A stretch of DNA of 64,000 nt from Methylobacillus rhizosphaerae (GCF_900187985.1 NZ_FZOA01000009.1:1-64000); one strand, 5' to 3'. Counted from the stretch's first letter, positions 17,939 through 27,985 are shown. Program-made: numbers and translations. Notes: generated by a model from the letters alone, not told the origin.

Positions 17939-19450
17939 ATGAGCATAGGAAGAATATCTGTCATGGCGGTAATGATGGCATGGCCTGTCATGACGTTGGC
18001 CGAGGATGCCAGTACCTGGTACCAGGAAGGGCAGCAGGCGCTGGCGACAGCCAAGAAGCTGCAACCCAATCATCACCAGGCCAGGAATGTCATCTTGTTC
18101 GTGGGGGATGGCATGGGAGTATCGACGGTGACAGCGGCGCGCATTCTTGAAGGTCAGCTGCAAGGGCGCGAGGGAGAGCGTAATAAGTTGGCATTTGAGA
18201 CATTGCCATATCTTGCCTTGTCCAAGACTTATTCAGCCAATCAGCAAACGGCTGATTCTGCTCCTACCATGTCGGCAATCGTGACAGGCGTGAAAATCAA
18301 CGATGGTGTCATCTCCGTTGACCAGCGTGTGCTGAACGGAGAGAAGGATAACCGCAAGGTGCAGGAAGCCAGGCTGACTACTATCCTTGAGTTGGCAGAG
18401 CAGCATGGCCGGGCTACCGGTGTGGTATCAACTGCGCGCGTGACCCATGCCACGCCAGCGGCTACTTATGCCCATACTTCCACACGCGATTGGGAATCTG
18501 ACCGTGATATCCCTGCGGGTGCCGATGTGAAGGATATCGCATCGCAACTGATCGATAATTTTGGTGCCAACGGTATTGGTGATGGCATTGAGGTTGTATT
18601 GGGTGGAGGGCGCAGTCGTTTTCTGCCGGATACAGAGGATGACCCCGAATATGCAGGCCGCAAAGGGGAGCGCCGTGATGGGCGTCACCTGGTTCATGAA
18701 TATATCAGGAAGTTTGGTGCTGCTTACGTCTGGAACCAGGAGCAGTTTGATGCCATCAACAGGGCCACGACACAACGGCTGCTGGGATTGTTTGATCGAT
18801 CCCACATGCAGTATGAATATGACCGGCCAGGAGATATTGCCAAGGAGCCGTCGCTGGCTGAAATGACGGGTAAGGCAATCGATATCCTGAAGAAGAATCC
18901 CAGGGGATTTTTCCTTATGGTGGAGTCAGGCCGCATTGATCATGCCCATCATGCCAATAAAGCCTACCGCGCACTGACTGAAACCATTTCCCTGTCCAAT
19001 GCAGTCAGGGTGGCACTGGAAAAAGTGGATCTGAATGATACGCTGGTGATTGTTACTGCTGACCATAGCCACACCATGACGATAGGGGGCTATCCTGAGC
19101 GTGGCAATCCTATCCTGGGTAAGGTGATGGAAGGCGGTAAGCTGGTTCGTGCCACGGATGGCCGGCCATATACCACCATTGCCTATGCCAATGGTAAGGG
19201 ATACTACCCAGGTGTGCCGGGAGACCAGGTTCTGGATTTGCCGGCCCGTAGTGGGCGAATTGAAGACATGAGCAATGTGGATACTACGCACCCTGATTTC
19301 CACCAGGAGGTGTTGGTCCCGCTGAACTCTGAAACACATGGCGCTGAGGAGGTGCAAATATTTGCAGGCGGCCCTAAGGCGCATCTTTTTCATGGCATTC
19401 ATGAGCAGAACTACATTTTCCACGTTATGAAGGATGCGTTCGGATTTTAG
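17939..19450 (+). CDS. phoA: Alkaline phosphatase, PhoA family
   Basis: The protein has the alkaline phosphatase core: the first metal site in FVGDGMGVSTVTAAR, the serine nucleophile in TADSAPTMSAIVTGV, the metal ligands in VESGRIDHAHHANKA and in TADHSHTM, and a late His in the segment LNSETHG. It hydrolyses phosphate monoesters in the periplasm. I start it at ATG 17939, because a short signal peptide (MSIGRISVMAVMMAWPVMTLAED) then begins directly; ATG 17921 is also possible. The Pho-like promoter upstream suggests induction by phosphate starvation. A second periplasmic protein follows after one base. Confidence 0.9.
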   Translation: MSIGRISVMAVMMAWPVMTLAEDASTWYQEGQQALATAKKLQPNHHQARNVILFVGDGMGVSTVTAARILEGQLQGREGERNKLAFETLPYLALSKTYSANQQTADSAPTMSAIVTGVKINDGVISVDQRVLNGEKDNRKVQEARLTTILELAEQHGRATGVVSTARVTHATPAATYAHTSTRDWESDRDIPAGADVKDIASQLIDNFGANGIGDGIEVVLGGGRSRFLPDTEDDPEYAGRKGERRDGRHLVHEYIRKFGAAYVWNQEQFDAINRATTQRLLGLFDRSHMQYEYDRPGDIAKEPSLAEMTGKAIDILKKNPRGFFLMVESGRIDHAHHANKAYRALTETISLSNAVRVALEKVDLNDTLVIVTADHSHTMTIGGYPERGNPILGKVMEGGKLVRATDGRPYTTIAYANGKGYYPGVPGDQVLDLPARSGRIEDMSNVDTTHPDFHQEVLVPLNSETHGAEEVQIFAGGPKAHLFHGIHEQNYIFHVMKDAFGF

Positions 19451-19451
19451 G

Positions 19452-20195
19452 ATGGCAGCAAGCATGAAGAATAGGCTAGTGGCAGCGTGGCTGATGATGG
19501 GATGGTTGCCCGGTCATGCGGTGGCAGGGACATTGCCGGCGCTGGATGCCCGTTTTGAAACCATCCAGTGTGTATTGCCCTGCCAGTCTTCCGTCAAGCG
19601 GGAATGGCTGATGATGCGTGAGGCAACTCAGGTCGAGATACGGGATATGCATGCCGCGCACAGTGAACTGTGGCAACGGCGGCAGGATGGCCAGCTGGAG
19701 TATGCGTATCTGTTGCATGAAAAACAGCGTGCTATTGACTATACGAACATTGATCTGAATTTGCTGGGCATTGCTTCTGATGATAGGCAATGGCAGGTAC
19801 TGACACAGTTGGTCACGCAGCAGGAGCTTGCCGGACTGGATAAAAGGCCGGGCCCACCCTGGCAGCGGATGGCGACTGATATCTACCGAGGCAGGTTGAA
19901 TGGCGTGGACACTGAAGTGACCTGGATTCCGGCGCTGAGCATCCCGTTGCAATTGACCTATCACTATCCCGGATATCAGGTAAAGGTAAAAATGGTAGAG
20001 CGCTATCATCAACAATTGCCTGTCGTGAAAACCACGAATGGGATATTGCACACATATGCGCATGTAGATTTCACTGATATCGGCGATATGGAGCATGATC
20101 GCAATGCATTATCCTGGCTGGACCTGGCCAGCGGCGGGGCACCAGGTCTGTCGCTGCGTCATCACGCGCCAGGGGAGCATGATCACTGGCAGTAG
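19452..20195 (+). CDS. Periplasmic protein of unknown function in the phoA operon
   Basis: The gene starts one base after the phosphatase stop (ATG 19452, or ATG 19464 giving MKNRLVAAWLMMGWLPGHAVA, a clean signal peptide ending in AVA-G). The mature part of about 225 residues has a CVLPC pair near its start that could form a disulfide. A hydrophilic helical region and a beta-rich half ending in HHAPGEHDHW follow. I do not recognise the family. One-base spacing with phoA implies co-translation and a phosphate-related or phosphatase-partner role, but this is inference from position only. Confidence 0.6.
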   Translation: MAASMKNRLVAAWLMMGWLPGHAVAGTLPALDARFETIQCVLPCQSSVKREWLMMREATQVEIRDMHAAHSELWQRRQDGQLEYAYLLHEKQRAIDYTNIDLNLLGIASDDRQWQVLTQLVTQQELAGLDKRPGPPWQRMATDIYRGRLNGVDTEVTWIPALSIPLQLTYHYPGYQVKVKMVERYHQQLPVVKTTNGILHTYAHVDFTDIGDMEHDRNALSWLDLASGGAPGLSLRHHAPGEHDHWQ

Positions 20196-20264
20196 CCTGA
20201 AAAATGAAGCAGGAAAAATCCGGGTGGATGACGGATCGGCATGCCTCAATGTTAAAATGCAGGC

Positions 20265-21086
20265 ATGACGCTCATTCCCGAAATCAAGCCACAACAATCC
20301 ATAGAACTCCTGAAAGAGCTGCATATCCTCACCCGGGATGGCAAGCTCAATCAGGATACGCGCCGTAAGCTCAAACAGGTTTATCACCTGTATCACTTCA
20401 TCGAGCCCTTGTTGCTTGAGGTGATGGAGAATAATGCCAACCCGTTGCTAGTGGACCATGGGGCGGGCAAGTCCTATCTTGGCTTCATTCTTTATGACTT
20501 GTTCATGAAGCAACAAGCGGCGGGGCGTATCGCCGGCATAGAAACACGGGGTGAACTGGTGGAAAAATCACAGGCACTGGCCAGTCGCCTGGGATTTGAT
20601 CGTATGGACTTCCTGCACCTGAGTGTGGAGGAGGCGACGGTTTCGCGTGCATTGCCGGAGCAGGTGGACATTGTCACTGCACTACATGCCTGTAATACAG
20701 CGACCGACGATGCGATCCGGTTTGGCCTGGAGAAAAAAGCCCAGTTCATGGTGTTGGTACCATGCTGCCAGGCCGAGGTGGCAGAAGTCCTGCGCCGCCA
20801 TAAGAGCGAGTCGTTCGGTAAGACGCCATTATCCGAGATTTGGCGTCATCCGATTCACACGCGTGAATTCGGCAGCCAGATTACCAATGTATTGCGCTGT
20901 CTGCAGCTGGAGGCGCATGGCTACCAAGTGACGGTCACAGAACTTGTAGGCTGGGAACATTCGATGAAGAACGAGTTGATTGTCGCCCGCTACAAAAACA
21001 GCCCACGCCGCAATGCCCAGCTACGTCTGGAGCAGATATTGGAACAGCTCAACCTGCAGGACCTGCACTCCCGGTTTGTGTATTGA
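20265..21086 (+). CDS. SAM-dependent methyltransferase, Methyltransf_32-like
   Basis: The 273-residue protein has a Rossmann methyltransferase motif I DHGAGKSYLGFILYD near residues 64-78, an acidic ribose-binding end in GIETRGELVEKS near 98, and a motif LVPCCQAEVAEVL near 165 with a CC pair. These features fit the Methyltransf_32 group also found in GSTCD-like proteins, whose substrates are unclear and may be RNA. Its stop codon and that of the convergent YihY gene abut with no base between them. Confidence 0.75.
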   Translation: MTLIPEIKPQQSIELLKELHILTRDGKLNQDTRRKLKQVYHLYHFIEPLLLEVMENNANPLLVDHGAGKSYLGFILYDLFMKQQAAGRIAGIETRGELVEKSQALASRLGFDRMDFLHLSVEEATVSRALPEQVDIVTALHACNTATDDAIRFGLEKKAQFMVLVPCCQAEVAEVLRRHKSESFGKTPLSEIWRHPIHTREFGSQITNVLRCLQLEAHGYQVTVTELVGWEHSMKNELIVARYKNSPRRNAQLRLEQILEQLNLQDLHSRFVY

Positions 21087-22025
21087 TTATTTGCGAGGTA
21101 CCTGGTCTGCCGGGATATTTTTCAGGCTGCCGAAGGTCAGCGCATATTGCCGCGTGATTTCGGCACCGAAGAAGAAAATCTGTGCGGAGTAATATACCCA
21201 GAGTAATAGGGCGATCAGGGAACCTGCGGCACCAAAGCTTGAAGCAACAGCACTGTTTCCCAGATAAATACCGATCAGGTATTTCCCCAACCCGAAGAGG
21301 ATGGCGGTAAACGCAGCGCCTATCCATACATCCGACCATGGCAGTTTCACGTCAGGCAGCATCTTGAAAATGACGGCGAACATGGAAGTGATCACGCCAA
21401 AGCTGACTAATGCTGACACGTGCTTGAAAATGCCGATGGTCGTAATGAAACGGCCCACGAATTCAGCGGCAAACTGCTCCACCAGCGCCAGTCCGGCGTT
21501 GACCAATAAGGAGGTCAATAGCAGGAAAGCTAGTGATAGAATGATGCTGAAGGCCAGCAGGCGGGTCTTGACCAATGCACCGAGAGCCTGTTTCTTGTCG
21601 CGAGCCTTGATTTTGCTGATTTCCCAGATTTCATCCAGGCTGGCCTTGAGTTCGGCAAATACCGTCGTGGCACCGATGAATAACAAGGAGCCGGCAATCA
21701 ATGTGGCGATGATGCCGGATTTCGGGTTGTGGGCGCGAGCCAGCATGCTTTGAATGACCTGAGCTCCGCTGTCTCCCACCAGATCGGAAATTTGTGCCAC
21801 GATTTCCCCGTGAGCTGCACGTTCACCAAGAAAATAGCCGGCAATGGCAATCACCAGTATCAGGATGGGTGTGAGGGAAAACATGGTGTAGAACGCCAAC
21901 GCAGCCCCTTTGCTGGTGGCACGATGCGAGAACCAGGAAAGGACAGACTGGATGAGTAGCTGGCGCAGGCACTTGAGACGATAGAGTGCGTGCTGGCTCA
22001 GGCTGTATAAAAGTTTCGTGATCAA
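21087..22025 (-). CDS. YihY/BrkB-family inner membrane protein
   Basis: The 312-residue protein has six hydrophobic spans and the family features: WFSHRATSKGAALAFYTMFSLTPIL (residues 31-55) with the SxTP-like turn, a large central loop KASLDEIWEISKIKARDKK near 128-146, and LWVYYSAQIFFFGAEITRQYA near the C-terminus. The family was once annotated as ribonuclease BN; that assignment is obsolete, and its function is uncertain, perhaps envelope transport. It converges on the methyltransferase gene with zero spacing. Confidence 0.9.
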   Translation of the reverse strand: MITKLLYSLSQHALYRLKCLRQLLIQSVLSWFSHRATSKGAALAFYTMFSLTPILILVIAIAGYFLGERAAHGEIVAQISDLVGDSGAQVIQSMLARAHNPKSGIIATLIAGSLLFIGATTVFAELKASLDEIWEISKIKARDKKQALGALVKTRLLAFSIILSLAFLLLTSLLVNAGLALVEQFAAEFVGRFITTIGIFKHVSALVSFGVITSMFAVIFKMLPDVKLPWSDVWIGAAFTAILFGLGKYLIGIYLGNSAVASSFGAAGSLIALLLWVYYSAQIFFFGAEITRQYALTFGSLKNIPADQVPRK

Positions 22026-22266
22026 AAATGTTCTCCTTATACCTGTTGCATTCGCTGGGCAGTTTTGCGCAGTGAGGAGGCAATGTTGTCAGGTTTTTTG
22101 ATATTACTGACAGGCAATAGTTATTCTGTGCTGCGTATTCCGAAGATGGAATATTGACTGTATTTATTTAAAGTAATTTATGTGGTGTTTATTTTAATTT
22201 ATTGATATAAATGATAATTTGTATTTAATTATTATGGGGTACGACGTTTTGTGGAAAGGGGAACAT

Positions 22267-22304
22267 TATCATTTGCCCATCGACGGTACGAGAGGCAAAT
22301 GATA
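22267..22304. repeat. 11-bp inverted repeat in an AT-rich gap
   Basis: TATCATTTGCC (22267-22277) and GGCAAATGATA (22294-22304) are perfect inverted arms with a 16-base loop. They lie 70 bases past the end of the dehydrogenase gene, in the 348-base gap 22026-22373. They may form the transcript end of that gene. The rest of the gap is AT-rich without recognisable genes. Confidence 0.45.
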
Positions 22305-22373
22305 GGGGAAATTGATGCCGGCGTCATGCCTGGGATGGCACGAAGGTAGTATCCAGGGAGTCTGTAAATCAGC

Positions 22374-23393
22374 CTAGAATCTTTCCAGTACAATCTTACC
22401 GATGGTCTGACCGGATTCAATCCGGGCATGTGCTTCCCTGACATTGGCGGCATTGATGGGGGAGAGTGTCTGGTTTAGCGTCGTTTTCAGGATGCCCAGG
22501 TCGATCAGTTCGGCAACCTGGTTCAGCAGGTGATGCTGCTGGATCATGTCATCAGTCTTGAACATGGCACGAGTGAACATCGTCTCCCAGCAGAAACGCG
22601 CACTTTTCTGCTTGAGCGGGGCAATATCCACAGGCCTGGTGGATTCCACGATGCTGCAGATGGAACCTTGGGGCGCGACCAACTGCACGGCGGCAGGAGC
22701 ATGCTGGTCGGTATTGTTGAGTATCAGGACATAATCCACAAACTCAAATCCCAATGCATGAACCTGGCTCACTAGATCCTGATGATGGTTGACCACGGCA
22801 TGCGCGCCGAACTCATGGCACCAGGCGGCGGATTCCGGACGGGAAGCGGTGGCGATGATGCGCAATTCCGCGACTTTGGCTGCCAGCTGAATCGCCATCG
22901 AACCAACCCCACCTGCGCCACCAATGATCAGGATGCTCTTGCGGCGCTGCTTGCGCGGCGGCATTTCCACGCCCATACGTTCGAACAAGGCTTCCCATGC
23001 TGTAATAGTGGTCAACGGCAGGGCAGCTGCCGCTGCCGGGCTAAGTGATTGCGGTTTGCGGCCCACAATACGTTCATCCACTATCTGGAACTCGCTGTTG
23101 CAGCCCTGACGGGTAATATCTCCCGCGTAATACACAGGGTCGCCGACCTGGAACAGCGAGACCTCGCTGCCTATGCCGACGACTGTGCCTGCAGCATCCC
23201 AGCCCAGGATACGTGGTTCAGGCTCGATTTTGTCTTTGGGTGCGCGTACCTTGGTATCGACCGGATTAACCGCAATGGCTTCCACTCTGACCAGTAGATC
23301 CCGTGGCCCAGGTGTCGGTGTCGGTAATGTCATGTCCTGCAGGGATTCAGGGTGATAGGTTGGCAAATAGCGCGTCAGTGCAACAGCTTTCAC
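22374..23393 (-). CDS. Zinc-type alcohol dehydrogenase-like oxidoreductase (quinone oxidoreductase family)
   Basis: The 339-residue medium-chain dehydrogenase/reductase has VEAIAVNPVDTKVR near residue 33, GWDAAGTVVGIGS near 64, the nucleotide loop IIGGAGGVGSMAIQLAAK near 155-172 and an Arg after the second strand suited to NADPH. The catalytic-zinc cysteines are absent, so it is probably a zinc-free quinone or enone reductase of the ZADH/QOR group, despite the usual name. It appears monocistronic. Confidence 0.85.
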   Translation of the reverse strand: MKAVALTRYLPTYHPESLQDMTLPTPTPGPRDLLVRVEAIAVNPVDTKVRAPKDKIEPEPRILGWDAAGTVVGIGSEVSLFQVGDPVYYAGDITRQGCNSEFQIVDERIVGRKPQSLSPAAAAALPLTTITAWEALFERMGVEMPPRKQRRKSILIIGGAGGVGSMAIQLAAKVAELRIIATASRPESAAWCHEFGAHAVVNHHQDLVSQVHALGFEFVDYVLILNNTDQHAPAAVQLVAPQGSICSIVESTRPVDIAPLKQKSARFCWETMFTRAMFKTDDMIQQHHLLNQVAELIDLGILKTTLNQTLSPINAANVREAHARIESGQTIGKIVLERF

Positions 23394-23514
23394 AACAATG
23401 ATCCTTACAGTTTGGGATGCTGGCTATTCTAGCAATGTGCCCTGCAATGGCAAAGACGCAAGAGTAAAGACTTGCCAGATACTGTCAGTCATGCCCGGCA
23501 TGACTTGGTCGCCC

Positions 23515-23631
23515 TCACCGGCAACAACTTAATATTTCTTTGTCGTGGCGCTGAGGAGGGGTAAAGGTGAGGTTGTCGCTATAGTTGGTGAGATAGATTT
23601 CCTGGTCGGTGTTGTTATCATGTCGCCGCAT
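23515..23631 (-). CDS. Possible 38-residue small protein
   Basis: Within the 443-base gap before hrpA, a 38-codon frame starts at ATG 23631 with GGGAGA five bases upstream. It encodes a polar, Asp/Asn-rich peptide ending in SCCR. A longer in-frame version reaches 23745 but has no ribosome-binding site. No family is recognised and nothing else in the gap looks coding. Low confidence; the ribosome-binding site is the only positive sign. Confidence 0.25.
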   Translation of the reverse strand: MRRHDNNTDQEIYLTNYSDNLTFTPPQRHDKEILSCCR

Positions 23632-23836
23632 ATTGTTCTCCCTGGGATGGCTGCGTGATAAGTAGTCGTTGAGTATTGCCATGCTGTAACTTTCATCTGC
23701 ATGGAAGTGCTGTGATAACAGGAATCCAATAGAAACTACGAGCATGGATAAAGTAAATTTTATGTAAGTTTGTCAATTAGCAAGTCGCCTAGGCTGAAAG
23801 CCTGATAGGCAGCCGTGCTAAAATCTGTTCCTATCT

Positions 23837-26800
23837 ATGAATACAGTCCAGAATACCGCTTCCCCCGTTTCCGAACGCCAGATGCTGCAACGATTGCAGG
23901 CGCAACTTCCCGAATGCATGTTGCAGGATCAGTTCAATTTCAAGCGCCGTCTTCAGCAACTGGATGCGCTGATTCGGCAGGACAAGCCCGTTGACCAATC
24001 CCTGGCAGAGTTGACAGTAAAGATTCAAGCTTCCATCCAGCGGCGCCAGACGCGGCTGGCGCAATTGCCCAGGCCGGAATATCCCGCCGAGCTGCCGGTC
24101 AGCAACCGTAAGGATGAAATTGCCGAGACGATACGCAAGCATCAAGTGGTGATCGTAAGCGGAGAAACGGGCTCCGGCAAGACCACCCAGTTGCCCAAGA
24201 TTTGCCTGGAGCTGGGACGCGGTGTGGCTGGCATGATAGGTCACACTCAGCCGCGGCGGATTGCCGCGCGCTCCGTTGCTTCACGCATTGCACAGGAGCT
24301 GAAATCGCCGCTGGGCGAAGCTGTGGGGTATCAGGTCCGCTTCAACGAGCGAGTATCGGCGACCAGCTACATCAAGCTGATGACGGACGGCATCTTGCTC
24401 GCGGAAACGCAGGGCGACCGTTTCCTCAACGCCTATGACACCATCATCATCGACGAGGCGCACGAACGCAGCCTGAATATTGATTTCCTGCTAGGCTATC
24501 TCAAGCAGCTGTTGCCGCGCCGCCCTGACCTCAAGGTGATCGTGACGTCGGCAACGATCGATGCTGAGCGTTTTTCAAAGCATTTCAACGATGCGCCCGT
24601 GATCGAAGTGTCGGGTCGCACCTATCCGGTGGAAATCCGTTACCGGCCACTGGGCAGCCGGCGCATGGTGATCGCGCAGCCTGCACCAGTTGCCGTGCCT
24701 GCCAAGCCAGCGCCTGCCGCGGTACGGGAAGAGGTGCCACAAGAGGATATCATTGACATCGGTGTCAGGCGCAAGGCTGGCAATATCGACCCTTCCATCC
24801 GCAAATGGCTGGACGACGACGAGGAGGATGTGGAGCTGCTGGGGCAGGATGTCATGGGCGTGCAGCGCAAGCCACGCGAGGAGGTCAAGTGGCTGGAGGA
24901 AGATGACGCCGAAGAGGAGATGGAGGAGGCGATCCTTGATTCCGTCGAACAGCTTTCCCGGCTTGGCGGTGGCGATATCCTGGTGTTCCTGCCGGGCGAG
25001 CGTGAGATTCGTGACACCGCGGATTATCTCAATAAGCACTTGCGCCATGTCGAGATATTGCCTCTGTTCGCGCGTCTGTCGATAGAGGATCAGCAGAAAG
25101 TATTCCGCTCCAGCGGCGGGCGGCGCGTGGTGCTGGCGACCAATGTCGCCGAGACTTCGCTCACCGTGCCGGGTATCAAATACGTCATCGATACCGGTTT
25201 GGCGCGGGTCAATCGTTATAGCGCGCGCGCCAAGGTCGAGCAACTGCAAGTGGAGAAAATCTCCCAGGCGGCGGCACGCCAGCGTGCGGGCCGTTGCGGG
25301 CGGGTGTCCAACGGTATCTGCATCCGGTTATATGACGAGGCGGATTTCAACAACCGTCCCGAGTTCACAGACCCGGAAATCCTGCGTTCCTCGCTGGCTG
25401 CCGTCATCCTGCGCATGGCCGCACTTAGGCTGGGCAACGTGCAGGAATTCCCGTTCATTGAGGCGCCAAGCTCGCGCTATATCGCTGACGGTTACCAGCT
25501 GTTGCAGGAGCTGGGCGCGGTGGATGCGGCGCAGAACATTACCGACACTGGCAGACAATTGGCGCGGCTGCCGCTGGATCCGCGTGTCTCGCGCATGATT
25601 TTGGAAGGCAAGAAGCAAGGCTGTGCGCGGGAAATCCTCATCATCGCTAGTGCTCTGGCGATTCAGGACCCACGTGAGCGACCAATGGACAAGCGCGAGG
25701 CGGCCGATCAGGCGCATGCCAAGTTCAAGGTCGAGCATTCCGATTTCCTTGGATTCATCAAGATCTGGGAGTGGTACGAGGACGCGTTCAAGACCAAGAA
25801 GTCGAACAAGGATCTGCTCAACAAGTGCCACAGCAATTTCCTTTCCTTCCTGCGGCTCAAGGAATGGCGCGAACTTTACCAGCAACTACGCGAAATTGCC
25901 GAGGAGCTGGAACTCAAGCTCAACCAGGAGCCTGCTTCCTACGAACAGATACACCGGGCCTTGCTGGCAGGCTTGCTGGGCAATATCGGCTTCAAGGATG
26001 GCGAGGCGGACAATTATCTCGGCGCACGCGGCATCCGCTTCCATGTTGCACCTGGCTCCACCTTGAAAAAGGCGCGGCCCAAATGGGTGATGGCGGCGGA
26101 GCTGATGGAAACCACCAAGCTCTATGCACGTTGCGTTGCGAAAATAGAGCCGGACTGGATAGAGCCACTGGCGCGAAGCCTGACACAGAGCCATTACAGC
26201 GACCCGCGTTGGGATCGCAAGCCCGCGCAAGTCGTGGCCTGGGAAAGGGTGAGCCTGTATGGCCTTACCGTCGTGCCGCGCCGGCGCGTGCATTACGGCC
26301 CGATCGATCCCAAGGAGTCGCGCGAAATTTTCATCCGTGAGGCGCTGGCGAACATGGAGTTCGATACCCGTGCTCCGTTCTTCGCCGCCAATCGCCGCCT
26401 GATTGCGGAGATCGAGGAGCTGGAGCACAAGGCGCGCCGCCAGGATGTGTTGGTGGACGAGCATACGCTGTTTGCGTTCTATGATGGCGTAATACCGGCT
26501 GGTATCGTCAATGGCGCGGGTTTCGAGAAATGGCGCGCGGATGCGGAAAAGGACAACCCTAAGCTGTTGTACCTTACGCGCGAGCACCTGATGCGCCACG
26601 GTGCGGCGGGCGTCACCGAGGTGCAGTTCCCGGAGAGCCTGGAGCTGGACGGCGTCAAGCTGCCGCTCAAGTACCGTTTCGAGCCTGGGCATCCATTGGA
26701 TGGCGTGACGGTGACCGTGCCATTGGCCTTGCTCAACCAGCTCAACCCGGTCGAGGCGGAATGGCTGGTGCCGGGGATGATACGTGAGAAGGTCACGGCG

Positions 26801-27985
26801 CTGATCAAGGCGCTGCCCAAAACCTTGCGCCGTGTCTGCGTGCCAGTGCCGGATTTCGTGACCGGTTTCCTGGAAACGGCAGCCAATACAAAAGAGCCTT
26901 TATTGCCTGCCTTGGCCAATTATATCCAGCAGCGCACCAGCTTGAAGCTCAGTGTCAATGAATGGCAGGCCGATACGTTGGATGTGCATCTTTACATGAA
27001 TTTCCGCGTGGTTGACGAGAAAAACCGCGAGCTTGGCAGCGGACGTGACTGGCATGCGCTCAAGGCGCAACTCGGCCAGGCGGCGCAACTGACCTTCCGC
27101 AGTAGTTCGCCCGGCATTGAGAAATCCGGACTCAAGCAATGGGATTTCGGCGACTTGCCGCCGACTTTGAGTTTTAGCCGCGATGGACACCAGCTGACCG
27201 GTTATCCGGCATTGGAGGACAACAAGGACAGCGTTGCCATCAAGCTATTTGATACGGGGCTGGCCGCACAACAATCGCACCGGGCCGGGGTGTGTCGTTT
27301 GATGCGCTTTGAGCTCAAGGAACAGATGAAGCAGCTGGAAAAAGGCCTTCCCGGTTTCAACCAATATGCCTTGCAGCTGCGCAATATCATGAACCCGGAC
27401 GAGTTGCGCGAGGACATGTTGGTTGCCATCAGCGATCGGGCGTTCATCGGTGATGATGAGTCGCCGCGTAGCAATCAGGATTTCATGGCACTGAAGTCGC
27501 GCGCACGTACCCGATTGCCAGCGGTGGTAGAGGGCGCAGGCCGTCTGGCGACAGCCATAGCGGCGGAGTATACGCAACTCACACAAAAGTTGAACGCCGT
27601 TCCTGCCAGCCTGTCCAGAATCAAGAAGGAAGTGGAAACCCAGCTTGCGCGGTTACTGCCCAAGCGATTTTTCAGCGCAACGCCGTGGGAGACCCTGCAG
27701 CACTTGCCGCGCTATATCAAGGCTATGCGCTTGCGGCTGGAAAAATATCCTGGCAGCGTGGATCGCGATACCCGCAGTGGGCAGGTTGTGCAGCAGATAT
27801 GGGAACGCTGGGAGTCTCGCGTGTTGGCATTGCGCAAGGCCAGCCATGAAGTGCCGCCAGCCTTGCTGGACTATCGCTGGCTGATTGAGGAGTTGAGGGT
27901 TTCCCTGTTTGCCCAGGAATTGAAGACGCCGTTCCCGGTGTCGGCCAAGCGGCTGGATAAGGCTTGGGAGGATTTGGTACGGTAA
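23837..27985 (+). CDS. hrpA: ATP-dependent RNA helicase HrpA
   Basis: A 1382-residue DEAH helicase. Walker A GETGSGKTTQ is near residue 111, DEAH near 209 and SAT near 237. Motif VI QRAGRCGR is near 480, followed by the HA2/OB region and the long HrpA-specific C-terminal domain (DUF3418-like). The E. coli enzyme (about 1300 residues) resolves stalled or collided ribosomes on mRNA. Unusually, residues about 275-360 form an inserted segment, first Pro/Ala-rich and then very acidic (DDDEEDVE, EEDDAEEEMEE), between the two RecA folds. The gene is more GC-rich than its neighbours. ATG 23837 follows no strong ribosome-binding site. Confidence 0.93.
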   Translation: MNTVQNTASPVSERQMLQRLQAQLPECMLQDQFNFKRRLQQLDALIRQDKPVDQSLAELTVKIQASIQRRQTRLAQLPRPEYPAELPVSNRKDEIAETIRKHQVVIVSGETGSGKTTQLPKICLELGRGVAGMIGHTQPRRIAARSVASRIAQELKSPLGEAVGYQVRFNERVSATSYIKLMTDGILLAETQGDRFLNAYDTIIIDEAHERSLNIDFLLGYLKQLLPRRPDLKVIVTSATIDAERFSKHFNDAPVIEVSGRTYPVEIRYRPLGSRRMVIAQPAPVAVPAKPAPAAVREEVPQEDIIDIGVRRKAGNIDPSIRKWLDDDEEDVELLGQDVMGVQRKPREEVKWLEEDDAEEEMEEAILDSVEQLSRLGGGDILVFLPGEREIRDTADYLNKHLRHVEILPLFARLSIEDQQKVFRSSGGRRVVLATNVAETSLTVPGIKYVIDTGLARVNRYSARAKVEQLQVEKISQAAARQRAGRCGRVSNGICIRLYDEADFNNRPEFTDPEILRSSLAAVILRMAALRLGNVQEFPFIEAPSSRYIADGYQLLQELGAVDAAQNITDTGRQLARLPLDPRVSRMILEGKKQGCAREILIIASALAIQDPRERPMDKREAADQAHAKFKVEHSDFLGFIKIWEWYEDAFKTKKSNKDLLNKCHSNFLSFLRLKEWRELYQQLREIAEELELKLNQEPASYEQIHRALLAGLLGNIGFKDGEADNYLGARGIRFHVAPGSTLKKARPKWVMAAELMETTKLYARCVAKIEPDWIEPLARSLTQSHYSDPRWDRKPAQVVAWERVSLYGLTVVPRRRVHYGPIDPKESREIFIREALANMEFDTRAPFFAANRRLIAEIEELEHKARRQDVLVDEHTLFAFYDGVIPAGIVNGAGFEKWRADAEKDNPKLLYLTREHLMRHGAAGVTEVQFPESLELDGVKLPLKYRFEPGHPLDGVTVTVPLALLNQLNPVEAEWLVPGMIREKVTALIKALPKTLRRVCVPVPDFVTGFLETAANTKEPLLPALANYIQQRTSLKLSVNEWQADTLDVHLYMNFRVVDEKNRELGSGRDWHALKAQLGQAAQLTFRSSSPGIEKSGLKQWDFGDLPPTLSFSRDGHQLTGYPALEDNKDSVAIKLFDTGLAAQQSHRAGVCRLMRFELKEQMKQLEKGLPGFNQYALQLRNIMNPDELREDMLVAISDRAFIGDDESPRSNQDFMALKSRARTRLPAVVEGAGRLATAIAAEYTQLTQKLNAVPASLSRIKKEVETQLARLLPKRFFSATPWETLQHLPRYIKAMRLRLEKYPGSVDRDTRSGQVVQQIWERWESRVLALRKASHEVPPALLDYRWLIEELRVSLFAQELKTPFPVSAKRLDKAWEDLVR

